Positions 47,613-56,992 are shown, counted from the stretch's first letter. The stretch is 64,000 nucleotides of DNA from an uncultured Eubacteriales bacterium (GCA_934445035.1 CAKSDI010000003.1:253116-317115), one strand, 5' to 3'. Numbers and translations: made by a program. The notes: a model not told the origin generated them from the sequence alone.

Positions 47613-48437
47613 TTAATTTTTTGATTTTATTTTTTTAACAGACGGCTTTGAAACCTCTCCGTAGAATAAAGCCGTAAGCATTGTCAAAACATAGGTCTGA
47701 ATAAGCGCGTGGAGCAATGTAAACATAACTCCCACCGCTACAGGAAGAACAAAGCTTAAACTTATCGTATAATAAACAAGCTCGGTAACAAGCAGACCAC
47801 TGAGCAATGCGCCGAAAAGCCTGAAGCTCATAGATATCGGCAGCGAAAATTCTTTTAAGCTCTTTCCTATTCCTTTTATTCCGTTTCCTGCTATCGAGCC
47901 GCCCACTATCATAAGATAGGAGAAAACTCCGAGCGCTATCGCGGCATTGATATCCGAAAGCGGAGCAGGCAATGAAATAGATTTACCGGCTGTGGTGACA
48001 GCCTGAAGACCGAAAAGCTCAAACAATGTTCCGATAAAAATATAAGTACCTGCCGCAAAAACATAAGCGCCTAAGAAAACATTTCTGTGAGGACTGTTTG
48101 ATTTAGCGAGATTATCAAAAAATCCCACGGCCTCTTCGAGCAAAAGCTGAAATTTTCCGGGAATATTTTTAAACCTCGGTATCACAAAAATTCTGATAAG
48201 TAAACTTGCTGCGAGTAAAATTCCCGTAACCGTGACTGCTGAAATAAGCGAGGGATTAACCTCTTTTATTCCAAAAAAGCTTATTTTATTTGTTTCGTGC
48301 AAAACCGCGTCACGCATGACCTCTTTTATCGATTCTTTATCCTGCACAGGCTTCCCCGCAAGCAGGGCAAGAACTAAAAAGACGGCTAAAAGGCCTATCC
48401 AGACTATTAGCCCGACAGTCCTCTTCTTTTTATCCAT
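47613..48437 (-). CDS. atpB: ATP synthase a subunit
   Basis: A 274-residue membrane subunit with about six helices. The essential Arg is in SFRLFGALLSGLLV, and HALIQTYVLTMLTALFYGE is the conserved last helix. It forms the ion half-channels against the c ring. It starts 6 bases after the DUF1275 gene stops, so that gene is probably on the same transcript. Confidence 0.93.
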   Translation of the reverse strand: MDKKKRTVGLIVWIGLLAVFLVLALLAGKPVQDKESIKEVMRDAVLHETNKISFFGIKEVNPSLISAVTVTGILLAASLLIRIFVIPRFKNIPGKFQLLLEEAVGFFDNLAKSNSPHRNVFLGAYVFAAGTYIFIGTLFELFGLQAVTTAGKSISLPAPLSDINAAIALGVFSYLMIVGGSIAGNGIKGIGKSLKEFSLPISMSFRLFGALLSGLLVTELVYYTISLSFVLPVAVGVMFTLLHALIQTYVLTMLTALFYGEVSKPSVKKIKSKN

Positions 48438-48443
48438 AGAGCC

Positions 48444-49118
48444 TTACGCTTCCTTTCTTATGAAAAATATTATAAAGCTGTTAAAAAGCAAAACACAGCT
48501 GCCGAAAATAGATTTAAGACCGAACTTTTCAGCGGCAAAGCTTCCTAAAGCCGCGCCCAGACCGAATGTGATAACCGCGGCAAAATAAAGCGCTGAAATT
48601 TCAAGCTGTTTTTTATCTTTATTCTTTATAAAAGAGCAAAGATAAACTGCGGCGTTTTTCATATTTCCTATACACATAGTGCTTGAGAAAGCCTGCCCTT
48701 TTAAAGTGGGGAATGACTGCAGCTGAAGCGCGCACGCAAATGAAACCGCGGCATTAGCAAAATTATCATACTCCTTAGGAATAAATCCCACGGCAAAAAG
48801 CACCGCTGTTTCAAACACAAGCACAGCCTGCCTGAAATGGAGCAGCTTTAACCTTTTTGCATTATATCTGATTATCTCAGCGGCAACAGTGCCGAGCAAG
48901 AATGACAGAACGGGCACAAGATATTTAAGCCCTGCTCTAAAATCTCCTCTGAATATTTTATCAGATAAAAGCACAATGTTTCCCGTTTGCGCATTGGCAA
49001 AAACCTTGCCTCTGCACATATAAGTATAGGCGTCCTGAAAGCCGCCCGAAAGAATTATGAAAACGGTGCTTAAAAACGAATCGGCAAACCGCTCGCTTTT
49101 AAAAGATACCGAACTCAT
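48444..49118 (-). CDS. DUF1275 (YoaK) family membrane protein
   Basis: A 224-residue protein with about six membrane helices and DUF1275 features: GGFQDAYTYMCRGKVFANAQ followed by TGNIVLL near the start and AFSSTMCIGNMKNA in the middle. Function unknown. It takes the position directly in front of atpB where atpI often lies, but it is not AtpI-like. Confidence 0.85.
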   Translation of the reverse strand: MSSVSFKSERFADSFLSTVFIILSGGFQDAYTYMCRGKVFANAQTGNIVLLSDKIFRGDFRAGLKYLVPVLSFLLGTVAAEIIRYNAKRLKLLHFRQAVLVFETAVLFAVGFIPKEYDNFANAAVSFACALQLQSFPTLKGQAFSSTMCIGNMKNAAVYLCSFIKNKDKKQLEISALYFAAVITFGLGAALGSFAAEKFGLKSIFGSCVLLFNSFIIFFIRKEA

Positions 49119-49246
49119 AAATTCCTCCTTCTTATTCCTTGACTTTTCGGAATATTAGTATTATAATTCAAAAACAAGTATGTGTAAAATCTATAAATGA
49201 TATGCTTGATATACTTATATGATATCTCGATCGGGGTTGTTACTTT

Positions 49247-50131
49247 ATGTATATAAGTTACGATTATTACAGAATTTTTTATTTTGTGGCAAAATTCGGC
49301 AGTGTTTCGCAGGCGGCAAAGCAACTGCTAAACAATCAGCCCAATTTAACGCGCACCATTAAGAATCTTGAAAGCGAGCTTGGATGTCCGCTTTTTTCAA
49401 GAACAAACCGCGGAATGAAGCTTACTCCCGAGGGAGAAAAGCTCTATTCTCATATCAAGCTTGCCTTAAAGCATATTGAAGCCGGTGAGGCGGAAATAAC
49501 GGATATCAATAATCTTCAAAGCGGAACGGTGACTATAGCTTCAAGCGAAGTAGCTTTCCGCTGCCTTTTACTGCCTGTGCTTAAAAAGTACAGAGATCTT
49601 TATCCGAAGATCAAAGTAAGGATCTCCGATCATTCCACTCCACAGGCTATTACCGCGCTTAAAGAAAGAACGGCCGACCTCGCAGTTGTTACCACTCCGA
49701 CAATTAGGTCCTCTTCCCTCACTCAGACCTGCGTCAAAACTTTAAAAGAAACGGCTATATGCTCAAAAAAATTCACACAGCTGCTCGATAAAAAGATAAC
49801 TTTAAAAGAGCTTTCTTCATATCCTATAGTTTCCTTAGGACCCGATACAAAATCCTTTGAATTTTACTCTTCTCTTTTTTCGCGATATAACCTTACATTT
49901 GATCCCGATATCGAAGCTTTTTCCGCCGATCAGATACTTCCTATGGTAAGAGCGGGGCTCGGAATAGGTTTTGTTTCGGAAGAGTTTACTTCTGGGTATG
50001 ACGATGTTGCGGTCATAGACCTTAAAGAAACTATTCCTAAAAGAGATATCTGCCTTATCACGAGGAAAGACCAGACCTTAAGCGTAGCCGCAAAAACGCT
50101 TGAAAAAATGATACTCGCAGAAAAAAAATAA
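49247..50131 (+). CDS. LysR-family transcriptional regulator
   Basis: A 294-residue LysR protein: N-terminal helix-turn-helix (GSVSQAAKQLLNNQPNLTRT) and C-terminal effector domain (LQSGTVTIASSEVA; MVRAGLGIGFV). It is divergent from the DUF1275-atp operon across 128 bases, so it may regulate that gene. The effector is unknown. Confidence 0.88.
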   Translation: MYISYDYYRIFYFVAKFGSVSQAAKQLLNNQPNLTRTIKNLESELGCPLFSRTNRGMKLTPEGEKLYSHIKLALKHIEAGEAEITDINNLQSGTVTIASSEVAFRCLLLPVLKKYRDLYPKIKVRISDHSTPQAITALKERTADLAVVTTPTIRSSSLTQTCVKTLKETAICSKKFTQLLDKKITLKELSSYPIVSLGPDTKSFEFYSSLFSRYNLTFDPDIEAFSADQILPMVRAGLGIGFVSEEFTSGYDDVAVIDLKETIPKRDICLITRKDQTLSVAAKTLEKMILAEKK

Positions 50132-50151
50132 AATCAAAAAGGGGATAAATT

Positions 50152-51059
50152 ATGTCTTGCTACAGAATTCTTTACAATCCGCTCGCCTCTAATCAAAAAG
50201 GCAAGGAACACGCAATGGCACTCGAAAAGACCTTAGGCTCTGAAAATTGCATTTTTGAAGACATCACAGAAATCAAAAATTACTACAATTTTTTCTCAAA
50301 ACTTTCATCTGATGATAAGGTTGTTATCGCCGGAGGCGACGGCACGCTCAACAAATTTATCAATTCTACCGACAAAATGGAAATCAAACACGATATTTAT
50401 TATTTTGCCGCCGGCAGCGGTAACGATTTTATGCGTGATATCGGCGAAGATCCTAAAAAGCCCTGCCTCATTAATAAATATCTTAAAAATCTTCCTACTG
50501 TTGAAGTTAATTCTTCAAAATATAAATTTTTAAACGGAATAGGATACGGTATAGACGGTTACTGCTGTGAAAAAGGCGACGAAATGAGAGAAAACTCCGA
50601 TTCCGATAAACCGATAAACTATACTATGATCGCAATAAAGGGGCTTCTCTTTTATTATAAGCCTACTCGTGCGGAAATAACCGTCGACGGAAAAAATATG
50701 ATTTTAAAAATGTATGGCTAGCACCTTGTATGAACGGGAGATTTTACGGCGGAGGAATGATGCCTGCTCCAAGTCAGGACAGGCTTAGCGGCGGCACAGT
50801 TTCAGTTATGGTAATGCACTGCCCATCAAAGCTTAAAACCCTCGCAGTGTTCCCCTCTATCTTTTCGGGTAAACATATAAACCATAAAAGCGTGGTTACG
50901 GTGCTTAAAGGAAAAGAGATCACAGTAAGCTTTGACCGGCCGCGCACTCTTCAGATAGACGGCGAAACAATAAAAAATGTCAAAGAGTACAAAGCGCTTG
51001 CAGGGAGTGCAGAGCAAAATGCGGAAAACACCGCTGTTGACACAAAAATAAAAATATGA
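50152..51059 (+). pseudogene. Diacylglycerol/lipid kinase, interrupted by a -1 frameshift
   Basis: Two frames together make a DagK/YegS-type lipid kinase of ~300 residues. Frame 1 (50152-50721) has YNPLASNQKGKEHA, the catalytic VIAGGDGTLNKF and AAGSGNDFMRDIG and runs into a stop at a point where the family continues. The second frame carries LAPCMNGRFYGGGMMPAPSQD, with the middle part of that run lying in the -1 frame right after LKN, up to 51059. The junction TTTTAAAAA contains the heptamer T TTA AAA in the zero frame; a -1 slip there restores the family sequence exactly. It may be a recent inactivating deletion, a homopolymer sequencing error or, less likely, programmed frameshifting. Confidence 0.8.
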
Positions 51060-51065
51060 TAAAAT
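51037..51065 (+). promoter_or_regulatory. Promoter of the hydrogenase-maturation operon
   Basis: TTGACA (51037-51042), 17 bases, TAAAAT (51060-51065). It lies within the last codons of the lipid kinase gene; the start is expected near 51072, giving a ~120-base leader. Confidence 0.75.
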
Positions 51066-51084
51066 TATTAAAAATAAATATATC

Positions 51085-51181
51085 GACCTGACGCCGAAAT
51101 CTTTTTGAGGCAGAAGACACGATAATTTAATGTAACACAATTACTCTGTCCGTGTCTTTTTATAAAGACGCGGATTTTTTT
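51085..51181 (+). promoter_or_regulatory. Structured leader with mutually exclusive hairpins (attenuator or riboswitch candidate)
   Basis: AAGACACG (51114-51121) can pair with CGTGTCTT (51151-51158). The same CCGTGTC (51150-51156) can instead pair with GACGCGG (51167-51173), making a terminator followed by seven Ts (51175-51181), just before the Shine-Dalgarno. A small upstream element, CTG..CC/GG..CAG (about 51088-51113), precedes them. This is the logic of a transcription attenuator. I do not recognise the class. The long-looped first hairpin followed by TTTTT could alternatively be the terminator of the upstream gene. Confidence 0.55.
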
Positions 51182-51191
51182 GGAGGAAAAA

Positions 51192-51440
51192 ATGGAAAAA
51201 AGAATAGCCCTTATCGGAATTATAGTAAAAAACAGTGAAAAGACCGACGAGCTTAACGCTCTGCTCCATTCCTACGGAAAATACATAATCGGAAGAATGG
51301 GAGTACCCTACAGGGAAAAGAATTTAAGCATTATAAGTATCGCGGTTGACGCGGAGCAAAGCGTTATTTCGGCTCTTTCGGGTAAGCTCGGCAGAATAGA
51401 CGGCATAAATGTCAAGACGCTTTATGCGGATGTGAGCTGA
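51192..51440 (+). CDS. TM1266-type iron-only hydrogenase system regulator
   Basis: An 82-residue ACT-like protein of the TM1266 family (KRIALIGIIVKNSE; GRMGVPYREKNLSII; LGRIDGINVKTLYA), called the iron-only hydrogenase system regulator because it is nearly always beside hydE/hydG/hydF; its action is not established. The start at 51192 follows GGAGG; the hydE start is one base after the stop. Confidence 0.88.
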   Translation: MEKRIALIGIIVKNSEKTDELNALLHSYGKYIIGRMGVPYREKNLSIISIAVDAEQSVISALSGKLGRIDGINVKTLYADVS

Positions 51441-51441
51441 T

Positions 51442-52497
51442 ATGGCGGATTTAAAAGAACTTATTTACCTTTTAAGCGAAACCCATTCGTTATCCCTTGC
51501 TCAATATGAAGAGCTTATAAAAGGCGAAAGCGAAGAGCTGAGAGATTATGCTAAAGATCTCGCCGATAAAAAAAGGCGGGAATATTATTCAAACGAGGTT
51601 TTTGTCAGAGGACTAATTGAGATAGGAAATGTCTGTAAAAACGACTGTCTTTACTGCGGAATAAGAAGATCGAATAAAAACTGTGAAAGATACATTCTTA
51701 CAAAAGAGCAAATACTTAATTGCTGCAAAGAGGGATACTCTTTAGGATTCAGGACCTTTGTTCTGCAGGGCGGAGAAAATGTTATAAGCGTGGATAGCAT
51801 CTGCGACATCGTAAAAAGCATAAAATCGCTTTATCCCGACTGCGCGGTAACTCTTTCTCTCGGAGAATATGAGAAAGAAGATTATGAAAAGATGTTTAAC
51901 TCCGGAGCCGACAGGTATCTTTTGCGGCACGAAACTGCAGACGATTATCACTACTCTCTTTTGCACCCTGAAAATATGAATCTCAGCCACAGGATAAACT
52001 GCCTTAAAAATCTAAAAGAAATCGGCTTTGCCGTGGGCTGCGGATTTATGGTGGGCTCCCCTTATCAAACCCCGAAAACTTTAGCGGAAGACCTTAAATT
52101 CATAGAGGAATTTTCACCCGATATGTGCGGAATAGGTCCTTTTATTCCGCATAAAGATACTCCGTTTAAAGATTTTAAAGCAGGCTCGCTTAATCAAACG
52201 CTTTATTTGCTTTCGCTGATAAGGCTTATAAAGCCTAATATTTTGCTCCCTGCTACGACCGCTTTAGGAACGATATCTCCTACCGGAAGAGAAATGGGTA
52301 TAAAAGCGGGGGCAAATGTGGTAATGCCTAATTTGTCGCCCGTATCAGTCAGGAAAAAATACGAGCTTTATGATAATAAGATCTGCACGGGCGAAGAATC
52401 CGCCCAGTGCAGGGACTGCTTAAGCGCAAGAATGAGATCCGTCGGTTTTAAAATAGTTACAGACCGCGGAGATTTAAGAAAAGAAAGGAATTTTTAA
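51442..52497 (+). CDS. hydE: [FeFe]-hydrogenase maturase HydE
   Basis: A 351-residue radical-SAM enzyme. The SAM cluster motif is CKNDCLYCG (about residues 64-72). GNVCKNDCLYCGIRRSN and LQGGENV are HydE features; the C-terminal CTGEESAQCRDCLSARM could bind the accessory cluster seen in some HydE. It works on the intermediate from HydG during assembly of the H-cluster diiron site. Start 1 base after the regulator stop, stop 1 base before hydG. Confidence 0.94.
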   Translation: MADLKELIYLLSETHSLSLAQYEELIKGESEELRDYAKDLADKKRREYYSNEVFVRGLIEIGNVCKNDCLYCGIRRSNKNCERYILTKEQILNCCKEGYSLGFRTFVLQGGENVISVDSICDIVKSIKSLYPDCAVTLSLGEYEKEDYEKMFNSGADRYLLRHETADDYHYSLLHPENMNLSHRINCLKNLKEIGFAVGCGFMVGSPYQTPKTLAEDLKFIEEFSPDMCGIGPFIPHKDTPFKDFKAGSLNQTLYLLSLIRLIKPNILLPATTALGTISPTGREMGIKAGANVVMPNLSPVSVRKKYELYDNKICTGEESAQCRDCLSARMRSVGFKIVTDRGDLRKERNF

Positions 52498-52498
52498 A

Positions 52499-53947
52499 AT
52501 GGCAATTTATGATCCGAAATCTTTAAAAGCAGAGGAATTTATTAACGACGAGGAAATAAGAGAAACTCTGAAATACGCTCAGGAAAACAAAAACAATATC
52601 GAGCTTATAGACTCTCTTCTTGAAAAGGCAAGACCTAAGAAAAACGGAAACGGCGTTACCTGCGCAGGCCTTACCCACAGAGAGGCAAGCGTTCTTTTAG
52701 CTTGCGAGATTCCTGAAAAGATCGAGGAAATGTATAAGCTGGCGAACGAAATCAAGCTTGCTTTTTACGGCAACCGAATAGTTATGTTCGCCCCTCTTTA
52801 TCTTTCGAATTACTGCGTAAACGGATGCGTTTACTGTCCTTATCATATGAAAAACAAGCATATAGCGCGAAAAAAGCTTACGCAGGAAGAGATCAAAAAC
52901 GAGGTTATAGCTTTACAGGATATGGGGCATAAAAGGCTTGCGATAGAGGCAGGCGAGGATCCTGTAAACAATCCTATAGAGTACATTCTTGAATGTATAA
53001 ACACGATTTATTCGGTCCACCACAAAAACGGCGATATAAGAAGAGTAAATGTAAATATCGCCGCAACTACCGTTGAAAACTACAGAAAGTTAAAAGATGC
53101 AGGTATAGGCACCTATATCCTTTTCCAGGAAACCTACAATAAAAAAAGCTATTTGGAGCTTCACCCGACAGGACCTAAGCACGATTACGATTATCATACC
53201 GAGGCGATGGACAGAGCTATGGAGGGCGGTATCGACGATGTCGGATTAGGAGTGCTTTTCGGACTTGAGGGATATTTGTATGAATTTGCAGGTCTTTTAA
53301 TGCACGCGGAGCATTTAGAGGCTGTTCACGGAGTAGGACCGCACACGATAAGCGTGCCGAGAATCAAGAGAGCCGACGATATAGACCCCGGCGTTTTTGA
53401 CAACAGCTTATCCGACGAGCTTTTTGCAAAGGTCATAGCCTGCATAAGAATTGCTGTCCCCTACACGGGAATGATAATTTCCACCCGCGAAAGCGAAGCC
53501 GTGCGAGGCAAAGTGCTTGATTACGGAATTTCACAGATAAGCGGAGCTTCGAGAACTTCTGTCGGCGGTTACACAGAGGAAGAAAGACCTCACGATTCGG
53601 AGCAGTTTGATGTTTCCGACCAAAGAACACTTGACGAGGTTGTCCGCTGGCTTATGGGAAACGATCATATCCCCTCTTTCTGCACCGCTTGCTACAGAGA
53701 GGGCAGAACGGGCGACAGATTTATGAGCCTTTGCAAATCGGGGCAGATACTTAACTGCTGCCACCCTAACGCTCTTATGACTCTTACGGAATATCTATGC
53801 GATTACGCAAGCGAAGAAACCAAAAAGGTAGGATTTGAGCTTATAGACCGTGAGCTTAAAAAGATACCGAAAGAAAAGGTAAGAAAAATAGCGGAAGAAA
53901 ATATCGAAAAGATAAAATCTTCAAACAGCCGCGATTTCAGATTTTAA
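52499..53947 (+). CDS. hydG: [FeFe]-hydrogenase maturase HydG
   Basis: A 482-residue radical-SAM tyrosine lyase. The SAM cluster motif is CVNGCVYCPYH; the C-terminal auxiliary-cluster motif starts FCTACYREGRTGDRF with the third Cys in ILNCC. It cleaves tyrosine to give the CO and CN ligands of the H-cluster. Length and motifs are standard. Sandwiched between hydE and hydF. Confidence 0.95.
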   Translation: MAIYDPKSLKAEEFINDEEIRETLKYAQENKNNIELIDSLLEKARPKKNGNGVTCAGLTHREASVLLACEIPEKIEEMYKLANEIKLAFYGNRIVMFAPLYLSNYCVNGCVYCPYHMKNKHIARKKLTQEEIKNEVIALQDMGHKRLAIEAGEDPVNNPIEYILECINTIYSVHHKNGDIRRVNVNIAATTVENYRKLKDAGIGTYILFQETYNKKSYLELHPTGPKHDYDYHTEAMDRAMEGGIDDVGLGVLFGLEGYLYEFAGLLMHAEHLEAVHGVGPHTISVPRIKRADDIDPGVFDNSLSDELFAKVIACIRIAVPYTGMIISTRESEAVRGKVLDYGISQISGASRTSVGGYTEEERPHDSEQFDVSDQRTLDEVVRWLMGNDHIPSFCTACYREGRTGDRFMSLCKSGQILNCCHPNALMTLTEYLCDYASEETKKVGFELIDRELKKIPKEKVRKIAEENIEKIKSSNSRDFRF

Positions 53948-53963
53948 AAAAGGAGAAATTAAA

Positions 53964-55151
53964 ATGGGACTTAATGCAACACCGTCTTCCGAAAGAACGC
54001 ATATAGGCTTTTTCGGGCTTAGAAACGCGGGAAAATCAAGCGTTGTAAACGCCGTTACAGGGCAGAAAATATCGCTTGTTTCGGATATTTTAGGCACTAC
54101 TACCGACCCTGTTAAAAAAGCAATGGAAATTCTTCCTTTAGGTCCCGTTGTTATAATCGATACCCCCGGAATCGACGACGAGGGGGCTCTCGGTGAAATG
54201 AGGGTAAAAGCCGCAAAAAAGATACTCTCAAAAACCGATATTGCGGTTTTGATAATCGATTCAAAAAAGGGGAAATCTAAGGCTGATAACGAGCTTATTT
54301 CACTTTTTAAAGAAAAAAATATTCCTTATATAACGGTTTATAATAAATCCGACCTTTTAAAGGAAAAACCGCCTCTTGCTGAAAATGAATTATATGTGAG
54401 CGCCAAGCTTAACGAAGGATTTTTTGAGCTGAAAGAAAAGATAGGCAATTTCATAAGCTCAAATCCGAAACTTAAGCCGCTTTTAGGCGATCTTATAGAT
54501 GAAAACGATTTGATAGTGCTTGTTACTCCTATCGACGAATCGGCTCCGAAAGGAAGAATGATCCTCCCCCAGCAGCAGATGATAAGAGAAATTCTCGATA
54601 ATCACGCGCTTAATATTGTCGTCAGAGAAACGGAGCTTGAGTTTGCTCTTAATTCGCTAAAAATAAAGCCGAAAATGGTTATAACCGATTCACAGGCTTT
54701 TGAATTTGTGAATAAAATCGTTCCCGAAGATATTATGCTTACCTCTTTTTCCATTCTGTTTGCAAGATATAAAGGAGAGCTTGAGCAGGTAGTAGAAGGC
54801 GCAAATAAGTTATCTTCTCTTAAAGACGGCGACACGGTTCTTATCTCCGAAGCCTGCACTCATCACAGGCAGTGCAATGATATAGGAGCGGTCAAGCTGC
54901 CGAATTGGATAAAAAAATTCACGGGGAAAAATCTGAATTTTGAATTTTCATCGGGCGGAGAGTTTCCCGAAAATCTTAAAAAGTATTCTTTAATAGTGCA
55001 TTGCGGCGGATGTATGATAAACGCAAAGGAAATGAGATCAAGGCTTGATTTTGCAAAAGAAAATCAAGTTCCGATAACTAATTACGGCATAGCCATAGCT
55101 CATATGCACGGCATACTTGAGCGTTCCCTCTCGCCTTTTAAAAATCATTAA
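53964..55151 (+). CDS. hydF: [FeFe]-hydrogenase maturation GTPase HydF
   Basis: A 395-residue scaffold GTPase. G1 is GLRNAGKSS, G3 DTPG, G4 NKSD; the middle domain has LVTPIDESAPKGRMILPQQQ. The C-terminal cluster ligands are in EACTHHRQ and HCGGC. HydF carries the diiron precursor to the hydrogenase. No hydA gene lies in the window, so the target enzyme is encoded elsewhere. Confidence 0.95.
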   Translation: MGLNATPSSERTHIGFFGLRNAGKSSVVNAVTGQKISLVSDILGTTTDPVKKAMEILPLGPVVIIDTPGIDDEGALGEMRVKAAKKILSKTDIAVLIIDSKKGKSKADNELISLFKEKNIPYITVYNKSDLLKEKPPLAENELYVSAKLNEGFFELKEKIGNFISSNPKLKPLLGDLIDENDLIVLVTPIDESAPKGRMILPQQQMIREILDNHALNIVVRETELEFALNSLKIKPKMVITDSQAFEFVNKIVPEDIMLTSFSILFARYKGELEQVVEGANKLSSLKDGDTVLISEACTHHRQCNDIGAVKLPNWIKKFTGKNLNFEFSSGGEFPENLKKYSLIVHCGGCMINAKEMRSRLDFAKENQVPITNYGIAIAHMHGILERSLSPFKNH

Positions 55152-55162
55152 GGAAAAAGCTT

Positions 55163-55960
55163 ATGTTTTATATCAAGCCTCAGGATTCTATTAAAAATTG
55201 CTGTGTGATTATCGGAGAAAACACGGATTTTGAATCTCATTTTCACGAAAATTTAGAGCTTATTTATATTAAAAGCGGAAGCAGAAAAATGCTGATCGAT
55301 AATAAGGAATATATTCTAAATGGGAACGACTTTGCCGTAATCTTTCCTTGCCAGACTCATTCTTTGAAAAGCTTAAAAGGCGGCAGCTGTGCGTTTCTCG
55401 GAATAAATCCTTTCTTTTTAGAGGATCTTAAATCGGATCTGCTGAATAAAATTCCGAAAATACCGGTAATTAAAAAATCCGACCAAAGCGATAAATTAAA
55501 ATCGCTTCTTAAAACTCTTTTTTCAAATAATGAAAACAATTCTTTATATATAAAAGGGTTGGCAATTTCAATACTTTCGCTTGTTTTTGATGATCTTGAT
55601 TTGAAAGAAAGAGCCAATAATTTAATCCCATATCTTCCGGAAATTATCAGGTTTATCTCAGAAAACAAGAATAATCCCGATTTTAATGCAGAAGAAGTGT
55701 CAAAGCATTTCGGTGTAACAGAAAGAAAACTTTGTGAATGGTTTAACTCTGCATTCAATATGGGATTTCGTAAATTCTTAAACCGCTACAGATTAAATGA
55801 CGCTGTCATTCTGCTCAGCGACAGCGACTTAACTATCAGTGAAATTTGCTATAATTGCGGTTTTGAAAGCGCCAGAACATTTAACCGCATTTTCCTTAAC
55901 GAATATAACTGCTCACCTACAACATACCGCAAAAATGTCCGAAAAACTATCATAAAATGA
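55163..55960 (+). CDS. AraC-family transcriptional regulator
   Basis: A 265-residue regulator: N-terminal cupin sensor (ESHFHENLELIYIKSG) and C-terminal double helix-turn-helix (FNAEEVSKHFGVTERKL; LTISEICYNCGFESARTFNR). It starts 11 bases after hydF but sits directly before the GH130 gene, so it more likely controls sugar use. AAGGA precedes the ATG. Confidence 0.85.
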   Translation: MFYIKPQDSIKNCCVIIGENTDFESHFHENLELIYIKSGSRKMLIDNKEYILNGNDFAVIFPCQTHSLKSLKGGSCAFLGINPFFLEDLKSDLLNKIPKIPVIKKSDQSDKLKSLLKTLFSNNENNSLYIKGLAISILSLVFDDLDLKERANNLIPYLPEIIRFISENKNNPDFNAEEVSKHFGVTERKLCEWFNSAFNMGFRKFLNRYRLNDAVILLSDSDLTISEICYNCGFESARTFNRIFLNEYNCSPTTYRKNVRKTIIK

Positions 55961-56011
55961 CTTGCCGTTGTTCTTTTAAATGATTACCATATCTTTTGAA
56001 AGGATGATTTT

Positions 56012-56992
56012 ATGATTTCAAACAAATTACCCGAATCTTTTTCATTCGTAAACAATTTCAAAAGATATTCCGGCAATCCGATTTTACATCCGCAGGGCAA
56101 ATTCGCGGCAGACTGTATTTTTAATCCCGGCGCAGTTTCCGACGGAAATGAAGTTACTATGCTTTGCCGCTGTATTAATTTCGGTGAAATTCCGCAAAGC
56201 TATAATTGGAGCATTTCTTCTCTTGTTTTTGCACACAGTAAAAACGGATTTGATTTTACTTTAGAAAAAGAGCCGTTTTTAAGCGCTTCAAATACTCCTT
56301 ATAAAGGAGGATTTGAAGACCCGCGGCTTGTTTGGCTGCCCGAAGAAAAGCTTTATGTATTGAGCTATACGGGAGTTTATTCTTGTTCGAACACTGTAGG
56401 AATGCTAGCATTATCAAAAGATCTTAAAACCTGGGAATTTTTAGGCGAACGGCTTCCCGGAAGAGCGATCGCGATCACTTCAACTCGCATAAACGGAGAA
56501 TATTATGCCTATTTCGGAAATTCCGGAATCTTCCTTGCACACTCAAAGGATCTAAAGAATTGGACCGTGGGAAAAGAACCCGTTATTTCACCAAGGAAAA
56601 ATTTTTTTGACGACGATCTTTGTGAAGCGGTAGCTTCACCTATTATAAATGACGACGGAATTCTGTTGCTTTATAACGGATCATCCTCCGGTGAATTTAA
56701 CAGCAAAATCGTTAAAAATGTTAAAAATGATAAGGGAGAATATGTTTACGGTTTCAGAGGAAGATACAGTCCTTGTTGTTATAGTATCGGCTGGGCTTTG
56801 TTTGATAAAAATGACCCGTCAAAACTGCTTGCCCGCAGCGATGAGCCTATATTAAAGCCCGAAACTCCTTATGAAAGCTACGGAATAGCTCCTTATACGA
56901 TTTTCGGAAACGCTTTGGTATATCACAACAAAAAATGGATAATTTATTACGGTTGCGCCGATAACAGAATAGCCGCCGCCGTTTCGGAATAA
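56012..56992 (+). CDS. GH130-family glycoside phosphorylase/hydrolase
   Basis: A 326-residue five-bladed beta-propeller protein. RYSGNPIL at the start, FNPGAV, MLCRC, GFEDPRLVWLPEEKLYVLSYT (Asp as likely catalytic acid; shown here as GFEDPR and YVLSYT) and SKDLKTWEFLG fit GH130, which phosphorolyses or hydrolyses beta-mannosides. Whether it is a phosphorylase or a mannosidase is not decided. No transporter or other mannoside gene is adjacent, only the AraC regulator. It has its own terminator. Confidence 0.8.
   Translation: MISNKLPESFSFVNNFKRYSGNPILHPQGKFAADCIFNPGAVSDGNEVTMLCRCINFGEIPQSYNWSISSLVFAHSKNGFDFTLEKEPFLSASNTPYKGGFEDPRLVWLPEEKLYVLSYTGVYSCSNTVGMLALSKDLKTWEFLGERLPGRAIAITSTRINGEYYAYFGNSGIFLAHSKDLKNWTVGKEPVISPRKNFFDDDLCEAVASPIINDDGILLLYNGSSSGEFNSKIVKNVKNDKGEYVYGFRGRYSPCCYSIGWALFDKNDPSKLLARSDEPILKPETPYESYGIAPYTIFGNALVYHNKKWIIYYGCADNRIAAAVSE

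Noticed and set aside
50730..51059. Separate small gene starting at an internal ATG
   Set aside because: It is the C-terminal half of the lipid kinase in the -1 frame; no ribosome site precedes it and the conserved sequence continues across the junction.
51114..51158. Simple terminator of the lipid kinase gene
   Set aside because: Not excluded, but the ~29-base loop is large for a terminator and its 3' arm is shared with a better terminator just before the hyd genes, which fits an attenuator more closely.
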